Shown here: piece after piece, positions 16,172-25,514 of the stretch
Layout of the letters: the number at the start of each line of letters is the position of its first letter
Numbering within the stretch: the first letter of the stretch is position 1
NCBI GenBank assembly: GCA_947074345.1
Contig: CAMTPH010000010.1
Coordinates: 1-47,708, forward strand
Origin: an uncultured Bacteroides sp.
Lineage (GTDB): Bacteria; Bacteroidota; Bacteroidia; Bacteroidales; Bacteroidaceae
Length of the DNA stretch: 47,708 nt
Direction of reading: 5' to 3'
Position numbers and translations under genes: made by a program
The notes under the pieces: model-generated
What the model saw: only the letters and a program-made list of their open reading frames with translations
Told to the model about the DNA's origin: nothing
The model's database searches: none

Positions 16172-16363
16172 TTATTTGGCTGGTTTGAACCATCTATATG
16201 CAGTTAAAGCAGTCATAGCAAAAGCAAATGCGGTGGAGCCAATAAATGTATTCTTTAGATTAAATGTATCATTGAACAGCAAGCCAATGATGTAATTAAT
16301 CACAAAATAAAAAGGAATACTTGCAATGAATATAGCTATCAGTTTGATGATTTTGATTTTCAT
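16172..16363 (-). CDS. Small two-helix membrane protein, unknown
   Basis: 63 residues: MKIKIIKLIAIFIASIPFYF starts a first membrane segment (about 5-28), a short loop NDTFNLKN follows, then a second segment (about 38-58) ending in YRWFKPAK. The charge pattern suggests both ends are cytoplasmic. I recognise no family. A start with AT-rich upstream sequence and a plausible composition support it as real. It ends 15 bases before the S41 fragment. Confidence 0.55.
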   Translation of the reverse strand: MKIKIIKLIAIFIASIPFYFVINYIIGLLFNDTFNLKNTFIGSTAFAFAMTALTAYRWFKPAK

Positions 16364-16421
16364 GTTTTTTCAGCATTAGCGAGTGGATATACTGTGAAGG
16401 ATATTGCTTGATAGAAAGCGA

Positions 16422-16453
16422 GCGATTGTATTTTGAGTATCAAACACAATCGC
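16422..16453 (-). terminator. Terminator of the kor operon
   Basis: GCGATTGT pairs with ACAATCGC around a 16-base loop, about 30 bases below the korB stop codon. Confidence 0.65.
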
Positions 16454-16481
16454 CCTTCCTTCATATTATATAGGTGTGAAA

Positions 16482-17492
16482 TTACTTCACTTCCCAAGTT
16501 TCATTAGTCATCAACAACTCGTTGAAGTTGTGATACTTCTTCATTGCTTTCACCTCTTCGATTTGCTCAGTAAGAGCAGCATCGTAGGTTGGCGCTTCAA
16601 CAGCTCTGATAACTCCCAATGCAATAGGGAAATCAGGACCTTTCATTAAAGCCAAGTGCAATTGAAGTGTGTGGTCTTCGCAATGAGCATCGTGTACCAA
16701 TAGATCGTTTTCGGTAATACCGTTTTCGCCAATCTTTACCACTTTCACGCCGAAGCCTTCTTGCATCAAACCTAACTCACGGTCTGCACCAAAAATCATT
16801 GGTTTGCCATGTTCTAAGTAGATAGCGTTTTTAGCGCGACCTTCTTTGGTAGCTACACTCTCGTGTGTGCCATCATTAAAGATGATACAGTTTTGAAGAA
16901 TCTCTACTACCGAAGCACCTTTGTGATTGGCTGCTGCTTTCAATACTTCTACTGATGCTGCACCATCGACTGCAACGCAACGAGCAAAGAAACGACCACG
17001 TGCACCGAATGTCAATTCTGCTGGATAGAATGGATCTTCTACCGTACCGAATGGAGATGTTTTACTCACAAAACCACGATCAGAAGTAGGAGAGTATTGT
17101 CCCTTAGTCAAACCGTAGATGCGGTTGTTAAGTAACATCATATTCATGTCTATGTTGCGACGAACAGCGTGTATAAAGTGGTTACCACCAATGGCAAGAC
17201 CATCGCCATCACCAGAGATTTGCCAAACGGTCAATTCTGGATTAGCTACTTTTACACCGGTAGCAATGGCTGCTGCACGACCGTGAATGGTGTGGAAGCC
17301 ATATGTATTTACATAATAAGGTAGACGTGATGAACAGCCGATACCCGAAATCACAGCAATGTCTTTAGGTGCTTTACCCAAATCGGCCATTGCTTTGTGC
17401 ATAGAGTTCAAAAAAGCGTGGTCGCCACATCCCGGACACCAACGTGGTTGCCCGAATTTATAATCTTGTATTGTATAAGTTGTTTCGCTCAT
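16482..17492 (-). CDS. korB: 2-oxoacid:ferredoxin oxidoreductase, beta subunit (2-oxoglutarate type)
   Basis: 336 residues. It binds thiamine diphosphate and partners with the alpha subunit to interconvert 2-oxoglutarate and succinyl-CoA plus CO2 with ferredoxin. The N-terminal RWCPGCGDHAFLN, SGIGCSSRLPYY and HTIHGRAAAIATG motifs are present. The TPP/Mg motif runs from GDGDGLAIGGNH to NNRIYGLTKGQYSPTS. Length and motifs match the KorB subfamily. The start is 4 bases below the korA stop, so the pair is cotranscribed and probably translationally coupled. It is cytoplasmic. In Bacteroidales the enzyme usually runs in the reductive or biosynthetic direction. Confidence 0.93.
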   Translation of the reverse strand: MSETTYTIQDYKFGQPRWCPGCGDHAFLNSMHKAMADLGKAPKDIAVISGIGCSSRLPYYVNTYGFHTIHGRAAAIATGVKVANPELTVWQISGDGDGLAIGGNHFIHAVRRNIDMNMMLLNNRIYGLTKGQYSPTSDRGFVSKTSPFGTVEDPFYPAELTFGARGRFFARCVAVDGAASVEVLKAAANHKGASVVEILQNCIIFNDGTHESVATKEGRAKNAIYLEHGKPMIFGADRELGLMQEGFGVKVVKIGENGITENDLLVHDAHCEDHTLQLHLALMKGPDFPIALGVIRAVEAPTYDAALTEQIEEVKAMKKYHNFNELLMTNETWEVK

Positions 17493-17496
17493 CTTC

Positions 17497-19350
17497 TTAG
17501 TCCTCCAATAATTTAGTGAATGCTTCTACAAGTTCAGTAGTAACAAATGGTTGTCCCTTAACCTCGTTGAATTGGCTTACCATCAAGCCTGGTATTTGCA
17601 TGCGTAAATAACCTGCAAATTGACCAAGATTTTGTTCGGCCACTACAATTCGTTTGTACTTTTTCAACTCTTCTGCTGTATTCTTTGGCAGTGGGTTGAT
17701 GTATTGGAATTGTGCCAAGGCTACTTTGCGACCTTCGTTACGCATCTCATCCATCGCTGCATGAAGGTTACCGTAAGTACCACCCCAACCAACAATTAGT
17801 AAATCGGCATCGTCTTTATCACCTTCAATCTCGAGTGCAGGAATGATGTCTGCAATCTTATCAACCTTAGCTTGACGAAGACGTGTCATTAAATCGTGGT
17901 TCTCAGGATCAGTAGAGATAACACCTGTAGCGTTGCTCTTCTCTAATCCACCGATGCGGTGCATGAAACCTTCAGTACCTGGAACTGCCCAATAGCGAGC
18001 ACCTGTTTCGTCATTGCGTTTGAATGGAGTCCAATCGCCTTGCATATCAGGTGTTACATAAGGAGGAGTAATGGTTGGGTATTCTTCTAGTTTAGGCAAG
18101 TGCCAAGCAGCCGAACCGTTTGCAATGAATGCATCAGTCAACAACACAACCGGAGTCATGTGTTCTACTGCAATCTTACATGCCATATAAGCAGAGTCGA
18201 AACAGTTTGTTGGCGATGTAGCAGCAATCACCGGCATAGGGCTTTCGCCATTGCGACCGTAAAGTGCTTGCAATAAATCACCTTGTTCTGATTTGGTAGG
18301 AAGACCGGTTGATGGGCCACCACGTTGCACATTAACAACCACCAAAGGAAGTTCGGCAATCACAGCCAAGTTCATCGCTTCGCTCTTCAAACAAACACCA
18401 GGTCCCGATGTAGTTGTAACGGCTAAGTCGCCGGCAAACGCCGCACCTACTGCCGAAGCACAACCTGCAATCTCGTCTTCGCATTGCACAGTTTTCACAC
18501 CAAGTGATTTGTGCTTAGCCAATTCGTGAAGAATATCGGTAGCCGGAGTGATGGGGTATGAACCCAAGTACAACTCAAGTCCCGCTTTTTCGGCAGCAGC
18601 AATCATACCATAAGCAGTTGCTTTGTTACCGTTGATATCTGTATAAAGACCTTTTGCTTTAGGGTCTTTGCTTTCAATTCTATAAGTAGAGGTAGAGGCG
18701 TGTGTGTTGTGACCATAGTTGTAACCATCGTTCAACACTTTGATGTTTGCATCAGCTATTTGAGGCTTTTTGGCAAACTTCTCGCGTAGCATCTCTTCAG
18801 CAATTTTCACGTCGCGGTTAAACAACCAACATACCAAACCTAGGGCAAACATGTTTTTGCAACGAAGTATCGACTTGTTGTCCAAGCCTGAGTCTTTCAA
18901 ACTCTCTTTGCACATCGACGAAATAGGTACTTCGATTACATCTTGTACAATGTTTAATTCATCAAAAGGATTGTCAGTAGTGAAAAGAGCTTTCTCTAAA
19001 TCTTTCGCACCAAAAGAGTCGCTGTCTGTAATGATAAGTCCATCAGGACGGCAGAATTGAACTTGTGTTTTGAGCGCAGCCGGATTCATAGCAACAAGCA
19101 CGTTGCATTTATCACCAGGAGTGTAAACTTTGCCTGCTCCAATATGTACTTGAAAACCTGAAACACCAGTTAGTGAGCCTTGTGGGGCGCGAATATCTGC
19201 CGGATAGTCTGGGAATGTACAAATGTCATTACCTACATTAGCCGACACATTCGAGAAGATGTTTCCGGCAAGCTGCATCCCGTCGCCCGAGTCGCCCGAG
19301 AAGCGTACAACTACTTGCTCCAATTCTTTAACCATCATTTCGTCTGCCAT
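17497..19350 (-). CDS. korA: 2-oxoacid:ferredoxin oxidoreductase, fused gamma-alpha subunit
   Basis: 617 residues. Residues 1-190 are the gamma-type domain (VVRFSGDSGDGMQLAGNIFS). Residues from about 225 form the pyrimidine-binding alpha domain (LYLGSYPITPATDILHELA, then TVQCEDEIAGCASAVGAAFA and TTTSGPGVCLKSEAMNLA). The C-terminal part carries the transketolase-C-like LLIVGWGGTYGNLHAAMDE region. Fusion of gamma and alpha is normal for the KorA type. It works with KorB, encoded 4 bases downstream. No clear TAnnTTTG promoter was found in the 548 bases upstream; a near match ends at 19375. Confidence 0.93.
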   Translation of the reverse strand: MADEMMVKELEQVVVRFSGDSGDGMQLAGNIFSNVSANVGNDICTFPDYPADIRAPQGSLTGVSGFQVHIGAGKVYTPGDKCNVLVAMNPAALKTQVQFCRPDGLIITDSDSFGAKDLEKALFTTDNPFDELNIVQDVIEVPISSMCKESLKDSGLDNKSILRCKNMFALGLVCWLFNRDVKIAEEMLREKFAKKPQIADANIKVLNDGYNYGHNTHASTSTYRIESKDPKAKGLYTDINGNKATAYGMIAAAEKAGLELYLGSYPITPATDILHELAKHKSLGVKTVQCEDEIAGCASAVGAAFAGDLAVTTTSGPGVCLKSEAMNLAVIAELPLVVVNVQRGGPSTGLPTKSEQGDLLQALYGRNGESPMPVIAATSPTNCFDSAYMACKIAVEHMTPVVLLTDAFIANGSAAWHLPKLEEYPTITPPYVTPDMQGDWTPFKRNDETGARYWAVPGTEGFMHRIGGLEKSNATGVISTDPENHDLMTRLRQAKVDKIADIIPALEIEGDKDDADLLIVGWGGTYGNLHAAMDEMRNEGRKVALAQFQYINPLPKNTAEELKKYKRIVVAEQNLGQFAGYLRMQIPGLMVSQFNEVKGQPFVTTELVEAFTKLLED

Positions 19351-19846
19351 AATTTTTTTTCTTATTAAAAAACAAAGGATTAATGTAATGCTTTTTGTTG
19401 TAAGTTGACGATTGGTAGTCTGTTGCTATTCTAAAATGGAGCAATGCCCTTCTAAGGCGTAAACCCAAAAACAGACTCTTTCCTGTCAGCTAAGAAGCAT
19501 GGCAAATTTCGTAAAGTTAACTCACTTAGCAAAATCTTTTCTAATTTATCTATATTGAAATATCAAAAGAATTGTAGCTGATGGCGTAAAGTGATAGTAT
19601 GATGTCTTATTTAGAAGAATAATATGTTAAATGTTAACCGCAGGTCTACCATTTTGCTACAGTAGGGTAGGTTGCTATTTAACTATTTGGTTGCTATAGG
19701 TGGTCTCACTATAATGCATTGCTTTGTAATGAACTTCTTTTTATTGTCGGTTTTAACGGATACACGATGAATTAAGCGTTTGCTGTTTTGAACGTAGTGG
19801 TAGAATACTATTTATAATCCTTTGTTTAAAACTTTTCAGCCTATTA
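19351..19846. other. Non-coding stretch between korA and tRNA-Arg
   Basis: About 500 AT-rich bases without a believable reading frame. It must hold the korA promoter and leader. No terminator-like hairpin or family RNA was recognised. Confidence 0.5.
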
Positions 19847-19876
19847 TTGTTAAATCGGTAGAATGCTTTATCTTTG
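19847..19876 (+). promoter_or_regulatory. Promoter for tRNA-Arg
   Basis: TATCTTTG at 19869-19876 is a perfect -7 element, with TTGT 18 bases upstream. The tRNA starts 23 bases below. Confidence 0.75.
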
Positions 19877-19898
19877 TCACCATATTCTTTTAACACTT

Positions 19899-19970
19899 GC
19901 CTCTGTAGTTCAACGGATAGAATAGAAGTTTCCTAAACTTTAGATACGAGTTCGATTCTCGTCGGAGGTA
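19899..19970 (+). tRNA. tRNA-Arg (anticodon CCT)
   Basis: The cloverleaf folds by eye. Acceptor GCCTCTG pairs with CGGAGGT, the D-stem is GTTC/GAAT, the anticodon stem GAAGT/ACTTT holds loop TTCCTAA with anticodon CCT, and the T-stem ACGAG/CTCGT holds TTCGATT. The discriminator is A. CCA is not encoded. It reads AGG codons. A strong hairpin follows immediately. Confidence 0.95.
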
Positions 19971-19975
19971 CAGTA

Positions 19976-20019
19976 GCAAAAACGGTTTATGATAAGTGAT
20001 TATCATAAACCGTTTTTGC
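19976..20019. terminator. Bidirectional terminator between tRNA-Arg and the SGNH gene
   Basis: A perfect 20-base stem starts GCAAAAACGG on one side and ends CCGTTTTTGC on the other, with a GTGA loop. It ends the tRNA on the plus strand and the 20 kb minus-strand cluster on the other. Confidence 0.92.
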
Positions 20020-20046
20020 TTATTGAATTAAAGGAAGTTGCTTTGC

Positions 20047-20838
20047 TTAATAGTAACTATTCCTTATCTCCTTAGCAATATATCTCCCCATCAATTGTTG
20101 TCCTTCTACACCTGGATGCAGTCCATCGACTAGGTATCTGCCTTGACTAGAAGGTTGCTCATGCTTTTCGCTAATGCCGCTATTAGAATAACAGTCGATG
20201 ACTTGCACCGATAGTGCTTGACATATCTCGCGAAGTATCTCAATCTTTTGTCGGTTGAGCGCATTGTGCTCCGGGTTGCCGGTTTGTATAGGTGTACATA
20301 CAAAGATACGGCAGCTTGGATATTTCTCTTGAATGGTTTGGATAGACCAACGTGCTGCACCCGCCATATTGGTAATGTCAACTTCATCGAGCGATTTACC
20401 TTTTAATGCTTCTTCGGCACAACCTAAGTTGCGGTCATTGGTGCCCATAGAGAATACAAATACATCAGGAGTGGGATATTCGCCGCTCTCAACTTCGTCT
20501 ATAAACTTCTGGATATGCACCTTCGATACATTGTTATGACGCATTTGTATCTCCAAAGCATCGTCGGTAGGCTGCCAACCGCCAGATATTCCTGCAAAGT
20601 TATCCGACTTATACTCTTGTGTATCGGTGTAGGCAGCCCATGTAGCCGAACCAACGGCTACATTGTGATGAGTGGCAAATCCCAATTGGTCGACAACCGT
20701 TTTAGACCACTGATTGCCTGCGGTGATGCTATTGCCATCGCAGCCAAAATTCATGCTGCTAAAATCTGGATAGAGGCTTTGGGCATATGAACATATACCC
20801 AATAAGCCTATGATTGCTGTTATAAATAGCTTTTTCAT
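20047..20838 (-). CDS. SGNH/GDSL hydrolase, secreted
   Basis: The frame is open to 20880, but that start would run into the upstream gene. The ATG at 20836-20838 gives 263 residues with a signal peptide (MKKLFITAIIGLLGICSYA). Block I is GCDGNSITAG (Ser37), the Asn block is FSMGTNDRN (Asn134), and block V is DGLHPG near the end. Such enzymes are acyl-esterases, and in glycan loci they often remove acetyl groups. The start is 10 bases below the transporter stop, so it is the last gene of the long minus-strand cluster and probably acts on the same glycan in the periplasm. The exact substrate cannot be told. Confidence 0.88.
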   Translation of the reverse strand: MKKLFITAIIGLLGICSYAQSLYPDFSSMNFGCDGNSITAGNQWSKTVVDQLGFATHHNVAVGSATWAAYTDTQEYKSDNFAGISGGWQPTDDALEIQMRHNNVSKVHIQKFIDEVESGEYPTPDVFVFSMGTNDRNLGCAEEALKGKSLDEVDITNMAGAARWSIQTIQEKYPSCRIFVCTPIQTGNPEHNALNRQKIEILREICQALSVQVIDCYSNSGISEKHEQPSSQGRYLVDGLHPGVEGQQLMGRYIAKEIRNSYY

Positions 20839-20848
20839 ACCGATTGTA

Positions 20849-22255
20849 TTATTTCTTGGCAGCTTCTCTTCTACGTTCAAGTTCGGCAGTTACCTCTTTT
20901 ACTTTCTTTTCAGAAAGAGGATAGAACATCATGCCGATGATGGCCAATAGACAGCTGGCTGCTGGTAACCAACTCAACATTAAACGTACGCCGAGTATAG
21001 CACTATCGGGTTGCATAGATACTTCTTGATTGTAACCAAATGCTGCCAATAACCATCCGGTGATGGCTGCACCAAATGCCCAACCCATCTTTTGCGACAT
21101 GGATGATGAAGAGAATATCAAACCTGTTGCACGACGGCCGGTTTTTAACTCTTGATAATCTACGATATCGGCATACATACTCCATAGTAGCGGCAATACA
21201 TAACCGGCACAAATAGAGATAATGATCTGCAAAATCAAGATCCATGTGATATGTTCTGGAGTAAGGGTGAAGAATAGAATACTTAATACTCCGGCAATTG
21301 CCAAAGCTATCATATAGGTTCTTTTCTTACCAAAGCGGTTTGATATAGGTGCTGCAAGGGCTACACCTACCATGTTGGCTGCTTGACCGACCAATAGATA
21401 AATGGTTGCCATGGTCCAACCCATATATGGCATCTTATAGTTGATTTGGATGTAATCGGCAAAGTAGAACAAGGCTACACCATCGCGAATGGCATTGAAC
21501 AGCAAGGCTGCTACGCCCGAAACCATCAATATCCACCAAGGTGCATTCTTGCAAAGGTCTTTTAAATCGTCTTTTACACTCACGTCGTTCTTTTTCTCAT
21601 CGATTGGTTTCACGCGTTCTTTGGTCCACTTGAAGCATAAGAAGAAGAGAAGTGCACAGATGGCTCCAATAACTGCTACTGCCATGGTCCATCCTGTTGG
21701 ATCGCTGCTGATACTGTTATCGTTCATCGCTTCTTGTCCATCGGCGGCGAAGAAGTCAACCAACGGTTGCAACAACATAAAAGTGATGAAACTACCTGCA
21801 AAGGCAAAGAACATACGGTAAGAGGCTAGTACGTTTCTCTCTTTTGGATCGCCCGACATCACTCCTAACAACGATGCGTAGGGCACATTGACTGCTGTGT
21901 AAACCATCATCATCAGCGTATAAGTCATATAGGCGTAGATGATTCGTCCGCTTTCGCTAAAGTTAGGGGTAGTAAATGTAAGTATTCCGACTGCCGCAAA
22001 GGGAATAGCAAACCACATAAGGTAGGGTCTGTACTTACCCCAACGAGTTTGAGTGCGGTCGGCTATTATCCCCATAACAGGGTCGTTCACCGAGTCCCAG
22101 ATGCGTGTAACCAAGAACATGGTACCGGCAGCTGCGGGTGATATACCAAACACTTTTGTGTAGAAGAATAGTAAATACATGCCAAAAATCTTCCAAAACA
22201 TAGAAGATGACATATCTCCAAGGCCATAGCCTACTTTTTCTTTGAATGAAATCAT
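20849..22255 (-). CDS. GPH-family sugar:cation symporter (MFS)
   Basis: 468 residues, about twelve membrane segments, of the glycoside-pentoside-hexuronide:cation symporter family (MelB-like). KVGYGLGDMSSSMFWKIFG at the N-terminus, RIWDSVNDPVMGIIADRTQT with the cation-site Asp pair, and RWGKYRPYLMW are typical. It imports a mono- or small oligosaccharide across the inner membrane. It lies 23 bases below the propeller gene and 10 bases above the SGNH gene. In context it would carry the final breakdown products of the glycan imported by SusCD. The sugar cannot be predicted. Confidence 0.9.
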   Translation of the reverse strand: MISFKEKVGYGLGDMSSSMFWKIFGMYLLFFYTKVFGISPAAAGTMFLVTRIWDSVNDPVMGIIADRTQTRWGKYRPYLMWFAIPFAAVGILTFTTPNFSESGRIIYAYMTYTLMMMVYTAVNVPYASLLGVMSGDPKERNVLASYRMFFAFAGSFITFMLLQPLVDFFAADGQEAMNDNSISSDPTGWTMAVAVIGAICALLFFLCFKWTKERVKPIDEKKNDVSVKDDLKDLCKNAPWWILMVSGVAALLFNAIRDGVALFYFADYIQINYKMPYMGWTMATIYLLVGQAANMVGVALAAPISNRFGKKRTYMIALAIAGVLSILFFTLTPEHITWILILQIIISICAGYVLPLLWSMYADIVDYQELKTGRRATGLIFSSSSMSQKMGWAFGAAITGWLLAAFGYNQEVSMQPDSAILGVRLMLSWLPAASCLLAIIGMMFYPLSEKKVKEVTAELERRREAAKK

Positions 22256-22279
22256 TGTACTTAGATGGGTTAGTTTATA

Positions 22280-23746
22280 TTAGTTTCTAATTATTATTTG
22301 CTTGCGCTCGTCTTTTACAATCATCTTTTCAGCAGTTCGTATATCGACCTCCAATGGTGCAGTCACAAAATCGGGCACATTATAAGAGAATACTGAATAA
22401 TCGTAATAGCGTTTTGGCTCTTTCTGTGGTAGCAAGAATGGTTTTGTGAAAGTTCCATCTTCATTCATACATGCCAGATAAAGACGTGTGTACAATCCAT
22501 CGCCACGACGACTGCTGAATACAAACCATCTTGAATCGCTACCCCAATTATGGAAGCTTTCGGTATTGTCGCTATTCACCTCATCAATTGGTTTGAATGA
22601 GCCATTGCTTAAATCGTACAACCAAAGATCGGCCTCTTTGTGCCAGATGGAGAAGTTACCATAATCGGATAGGGTAACCATTATGTACTTGCCATCATAC
22701 GATGGGCGAGGGAAGGAGATACTTTTATCGATTGTTTTGGCATTGATAAGTGTATCAACTATCGTTCCCACTTGGCCTGTTGCAGCATCGAAGTCTACGC
22801 TGCAAAGACTGTATTTGATATCTTTATATTCAAATGGTATCGCCTTGGTCTCTGCCGAACAGAAGTATAATTTCTTTCCATCTGCCGAGAATACAGGGAA
22901 TGTCTCAAAGGACTCTTTTTGACGAAGTTGAGGAACGAGGATTAACTCATTGCTCTCGGGATGATAAATCACTACATCTGATGCTAAATCTAAAACTTCA
23001 ACCCGTTCGTCTTTGGCGGTATGAAAAGCTTGGCGTGTTTCGTTTACTGAATATGCAATATACTTTCCATCGGGATGCCAATATGGATAAACGCACGACG
23101 AGATCGTTGAATCGGTCTTGGTGTTGAGCATCTCCATCTGATTGTCTATTCGAAGTAGTGTTCCTCCATTCTTGCCACGTATGTGCAGACTCACTTGATT
23201 GGGCGAGGCTTGATTGAGCGAATGGCAATTGACGCACATGGCAGGGGTTAAGGTGTTTTCAATAATGGGTTTCTCGTCGAACGACGATAGATCGCGTTCA
23301 TATATCCCCATTTTACTCCATACTTCATAGCCGGGTGCTATCTTGCGATAAACCAAACCGTAATCGATGAGGTAGGTGCTGACATACATTGAGAAGGGTT
23401 TATACTGTAACCACTTTCCATCTTGATGGATGGCAACGGTAAACTGTAAACTGTCGCCTATGTTTTCTGCTAATAACTGTGCCCATGCTTTATGAGGGAA
23501 ATCGGCAGTTTGTTTCTTGTTGATGTGCAACTCTCCACTTTTAGCTCCCACTACCTTGACGTCGATACGGTTGTAACTGTCGGTTACCATATCAAAGTTC
23601 ATGGGTGCAATGGTGGCTGGTATCGTTACATTGATATAATCGGGGAATATATCAGGGTAACTTGCAACCATTTCGGCATCCTTGACCGAACGTTTGCATG
23701 CAACCAATAGCGGTATAGCGATAAAGAGTATGATGTATTTCTTCAT
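22280..23746 (-). CDS. CxxCH-containing TolB/PD40-like propeller lipoprotein, copy A
   Basis: 488 residues. Lipobox LLVAC puts Cys17 at the mature end. The following KRSVKDAE lacks the acidic cluster used for surface export in Bacteroides, so a periplasm-facing location is likely. Residues 30-120 form an Ig-like segment (PDYINVTIPATIAPMNF). CVNCH at 171-175 is a c-type heme attachment site, followed by the conserved SLHIRGKNGGT, whose His could be the second ligand. From about 210 on, WHPDGKYIAYS, FSADGKKLYFCSA and PSYDGKYIMVT are PD40/TolB-type propeller blades. It starts 9 bases below its membrane partner gene. It is one of three paralogues in this block. Function is unknown; heme attachment is inferred only from the motif. 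Confidence 0.8.
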   Translation of the reverse strand: MKKYIILFIAIPLLVACKRSVKDAEMVASYPDIFPDYINVTIPATIAPMNFDMVTDSYNRIDVKVVGAKSGELHINKKQTADFPHKAWAQLLAENIGDSLQFTVAIHQDGKWLQYKPFSMYVSTYLIDYGLVYRKIAPGYEVWSKMGIYERDLSSFDEKPIIENTLTPAMCVNCHSLNQASPNQVSLHIRGKNGGTLLRIDNQMEMLNTKTDSTISSCVYPYWHPDGKYIAYSVNETRQAFHTAKDERVEVLDLASDVVIYHPESNELILVPQLRQKESFETFPVFSADGKKLYFCSAETKAIPFEYKDIKYSLCSVDFDAATGQVGTIVDTLINAKTIDKSISFPRPSYDGKYIMVTLSDYGNFSIWHKEADLWLYDLSNGSFKPIDEVNSDNTESFHNWGSDSRWFVFSSRRGDGLYTRLYLACMNEDGTFTKPFLLPQKEPKRYYDYSVFSYNVPDFVTAPLEVDIRTAEKMIVKDERKQIIIRN

Positions 23747-23755
23747 GGTATTTCT

Positions 23756-25513
23756 TTAGTTCTTTAGTAATAAGTAGCTCCAATAGGTGTGCCCAAATTT
23801 ATCTTTTAGTATGTTTGGCGTGTTGGATTGTTGTTGTGTATAGATACGAGCAAATGACTCCATTGAGCTCTTTACTTGTGGGGCAATATTCCAAGGCATT
23901 CCATCGAATGAATTGTTTTGTTGCGACCAACTGAAGGCCAATACCTCTTGATACGAACGTGGTATTTGGGAATAACCCATATTTCTGCCAAGCGGATAAT
24001 ATTTCATAAATGATTCTATATCTCGATTGAGCAGCGTGTAGCCTAAAAGATATTCGAATGCCATCTTGTTTTTAATGTTGTGAGTTAGCAGCATACCAAG
24101 CATCATGTCTTTTTCGGTTGGACTGAATAAGAAATCTTTCGGGTAGCGAAGTCCTCTCAATGGTCCCCACTCAGGATTCATGCTTATTTTGTTTTCATCG
24201 TATAGAAATGTTTTGGCATGATTGGCCCATTTGCGATAATAGGTTGTTTTGGTAAGTGCATTGATATATTTGGCTGCTACTTCGTATTCGCCATTTATCA
24301 AATTGGTCTCGGCCAAACGTTTAAATCCTCTTACGCTCTTGCGAAAGTTAGGGATGGCTTCCATCGCTTCAAAGGCATGGCGCTGGGCTGTGTTAATCAT
24401 TCCTAGGTGATAGTATACTTCGCCGGTAACAAGTGGCGAAGTGAAATCGCGTTCGAATTCAGTAAACAGCCCTTGTGTGCCATTCTGATAGAACTCAAAC
24501 ATCCGGTCGCTCAATTGTCCGGTTTTACCCAAAGCCAAGTTCAACGCTACTACCGAAAATGGTGATGTGGGCGTTTTCTTTTCTGCTTTATGGATAATCT
24601 TTTGCCAATGTTGCTTTCTGACTAAATAGTCGTACTCCATCACCTCCTCTTTATCCATACTAATCGCTGCCCCAATAAGTGGTATCGATACAACTGCTAT
24701 TGCAATATATTGCGTTGTTATAATCCAACTTTTCGTTTTGGGCAACCAAACAAATAGTAATGGTATAGCGATGGTTAGTGCAGCCGTAATAAGTATGATG
24801 TATGGTATAACACTGGGGAAACGGTAATAACCGATACCTATTAGCAAGCTACTTAAAGGATACTGTATCCAACTCTTGGTTAATAGCGGACAGAAGATGC
24901 TTATCACGATTATAGTTAATGTAAACAGCCATTTGTGAGTGTCTGTTGTCTCTTCGAACCATATTCTTAATACTACCAGAGCTACACCGATAAAGAATGC
25001 TCCACCTACGCACCAATAGAGCAATGGGGTGAATATAATCCCACAAACTAAGCGAGCTATGGGAGAGTTAATCCAACGAAACGTGAGTGTTGCTATGAGG
25101 GTGATGAGAATGGATACTAAGTAGGCAAGCATGCTGTTTTCATCGCATAGAAATATCCACATGGCAATAGATGGAATAAATGTTAGTGGATAAAAACTGG
25201 GATTATCTTTAATTCCTTTTGCTATCTGCCATAACAATTGTTGAAAGGATACCAACAGCAAAGCTATGATGATGGCTCCCAACCAACTGTGATAATAGAA
25301 TTGTGTAAGAAACTCAGCTGCATATTCGGCAACACCACCAGGTGTAGCTATGCGTTCTTGCCAATAGAGTGTGTCGTACAAGAATAATTGAAACTGCTCT
25401 TGATAGTGCAGATGTGCGGAATAATATAAAGCGAAAAACAGAAATACACACACACCAAAAAGGAGTGGCAATGCATATCTGCTGATATATTGTGTTCGTG
25501 AGCTCATATACAA
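23756..25513 (-). CDS. DUF6057-like polytopic membrane protein with TPR region, copy A
   Basis: 585 residues. About nine or ten membrane segments lie within residues 10-285, preceded by the conserved periplasmic loop LHYQEQFQLF and PGGVAEYAAEF. A soluble C-terminal domain (about 300-585) contains TPR-like helices: GMINTAQRHAFEAMEAIPN, then RLAETNLINGEYEVAAKYI. The family is one I recall as DUF6057 and has no known function. It is paired with the propeller gene directly downstream (9 bases), and its stop is one base from the next gene upstream (25514). It is most similar to copy C at 32058-33839. Confidence 0.75.
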   Translation of the reverse strand: MYMSSRTQYISRYALPLLFGVCVFLFFALYYSAHLHYQEQFQLFLYDTLYWQERIATPGGVAEYAAEFLTQFYYHSWLGAIIIALLLVSFQQLLWQIAKGIKDNPSFYPLTFIPSIAMWIFLCDENSMLAYLVSILITLIATLTFRWINSPIARLVCGIIFTPLLYWCVGGAFFIGVALVVLRIWFEETTDTHKWLFTLTIIVISIFCPLLTKSWIQYPLSSLLIGIGYYRFPSVIPYIILITAALTIAIPLLFVWLPKTKSWIITTQYIAIAVVSIPLIGAAISMDKEEVMEYDYLVRKQHWQKIIHKAEKKTPTSPFSVVALNLALGKTGQLSDRMFEFYQNGTQGLFTEFERDFTSPLVTGEVYYHLGMINTAQRHAFEAMEAIPNFRKSVRGFKRLAETNLINGEYEVAAKYINALTKTTYYRKWANHAKTFLYDENKISMNPEWGPLRGLRYPKDFLFSPTEKDMMLGMLLTHNIKNKMAFEYLLGYTLLNRDIESFMKYYPLGRNMGYSQIPRSYQEVLAFSWSQQNNSFDGMPWNIAPQVKSSMESFARIYTQQQSNTPNILKDKFGHTYWSYLLLKN

Positions 25514-25514
25514 T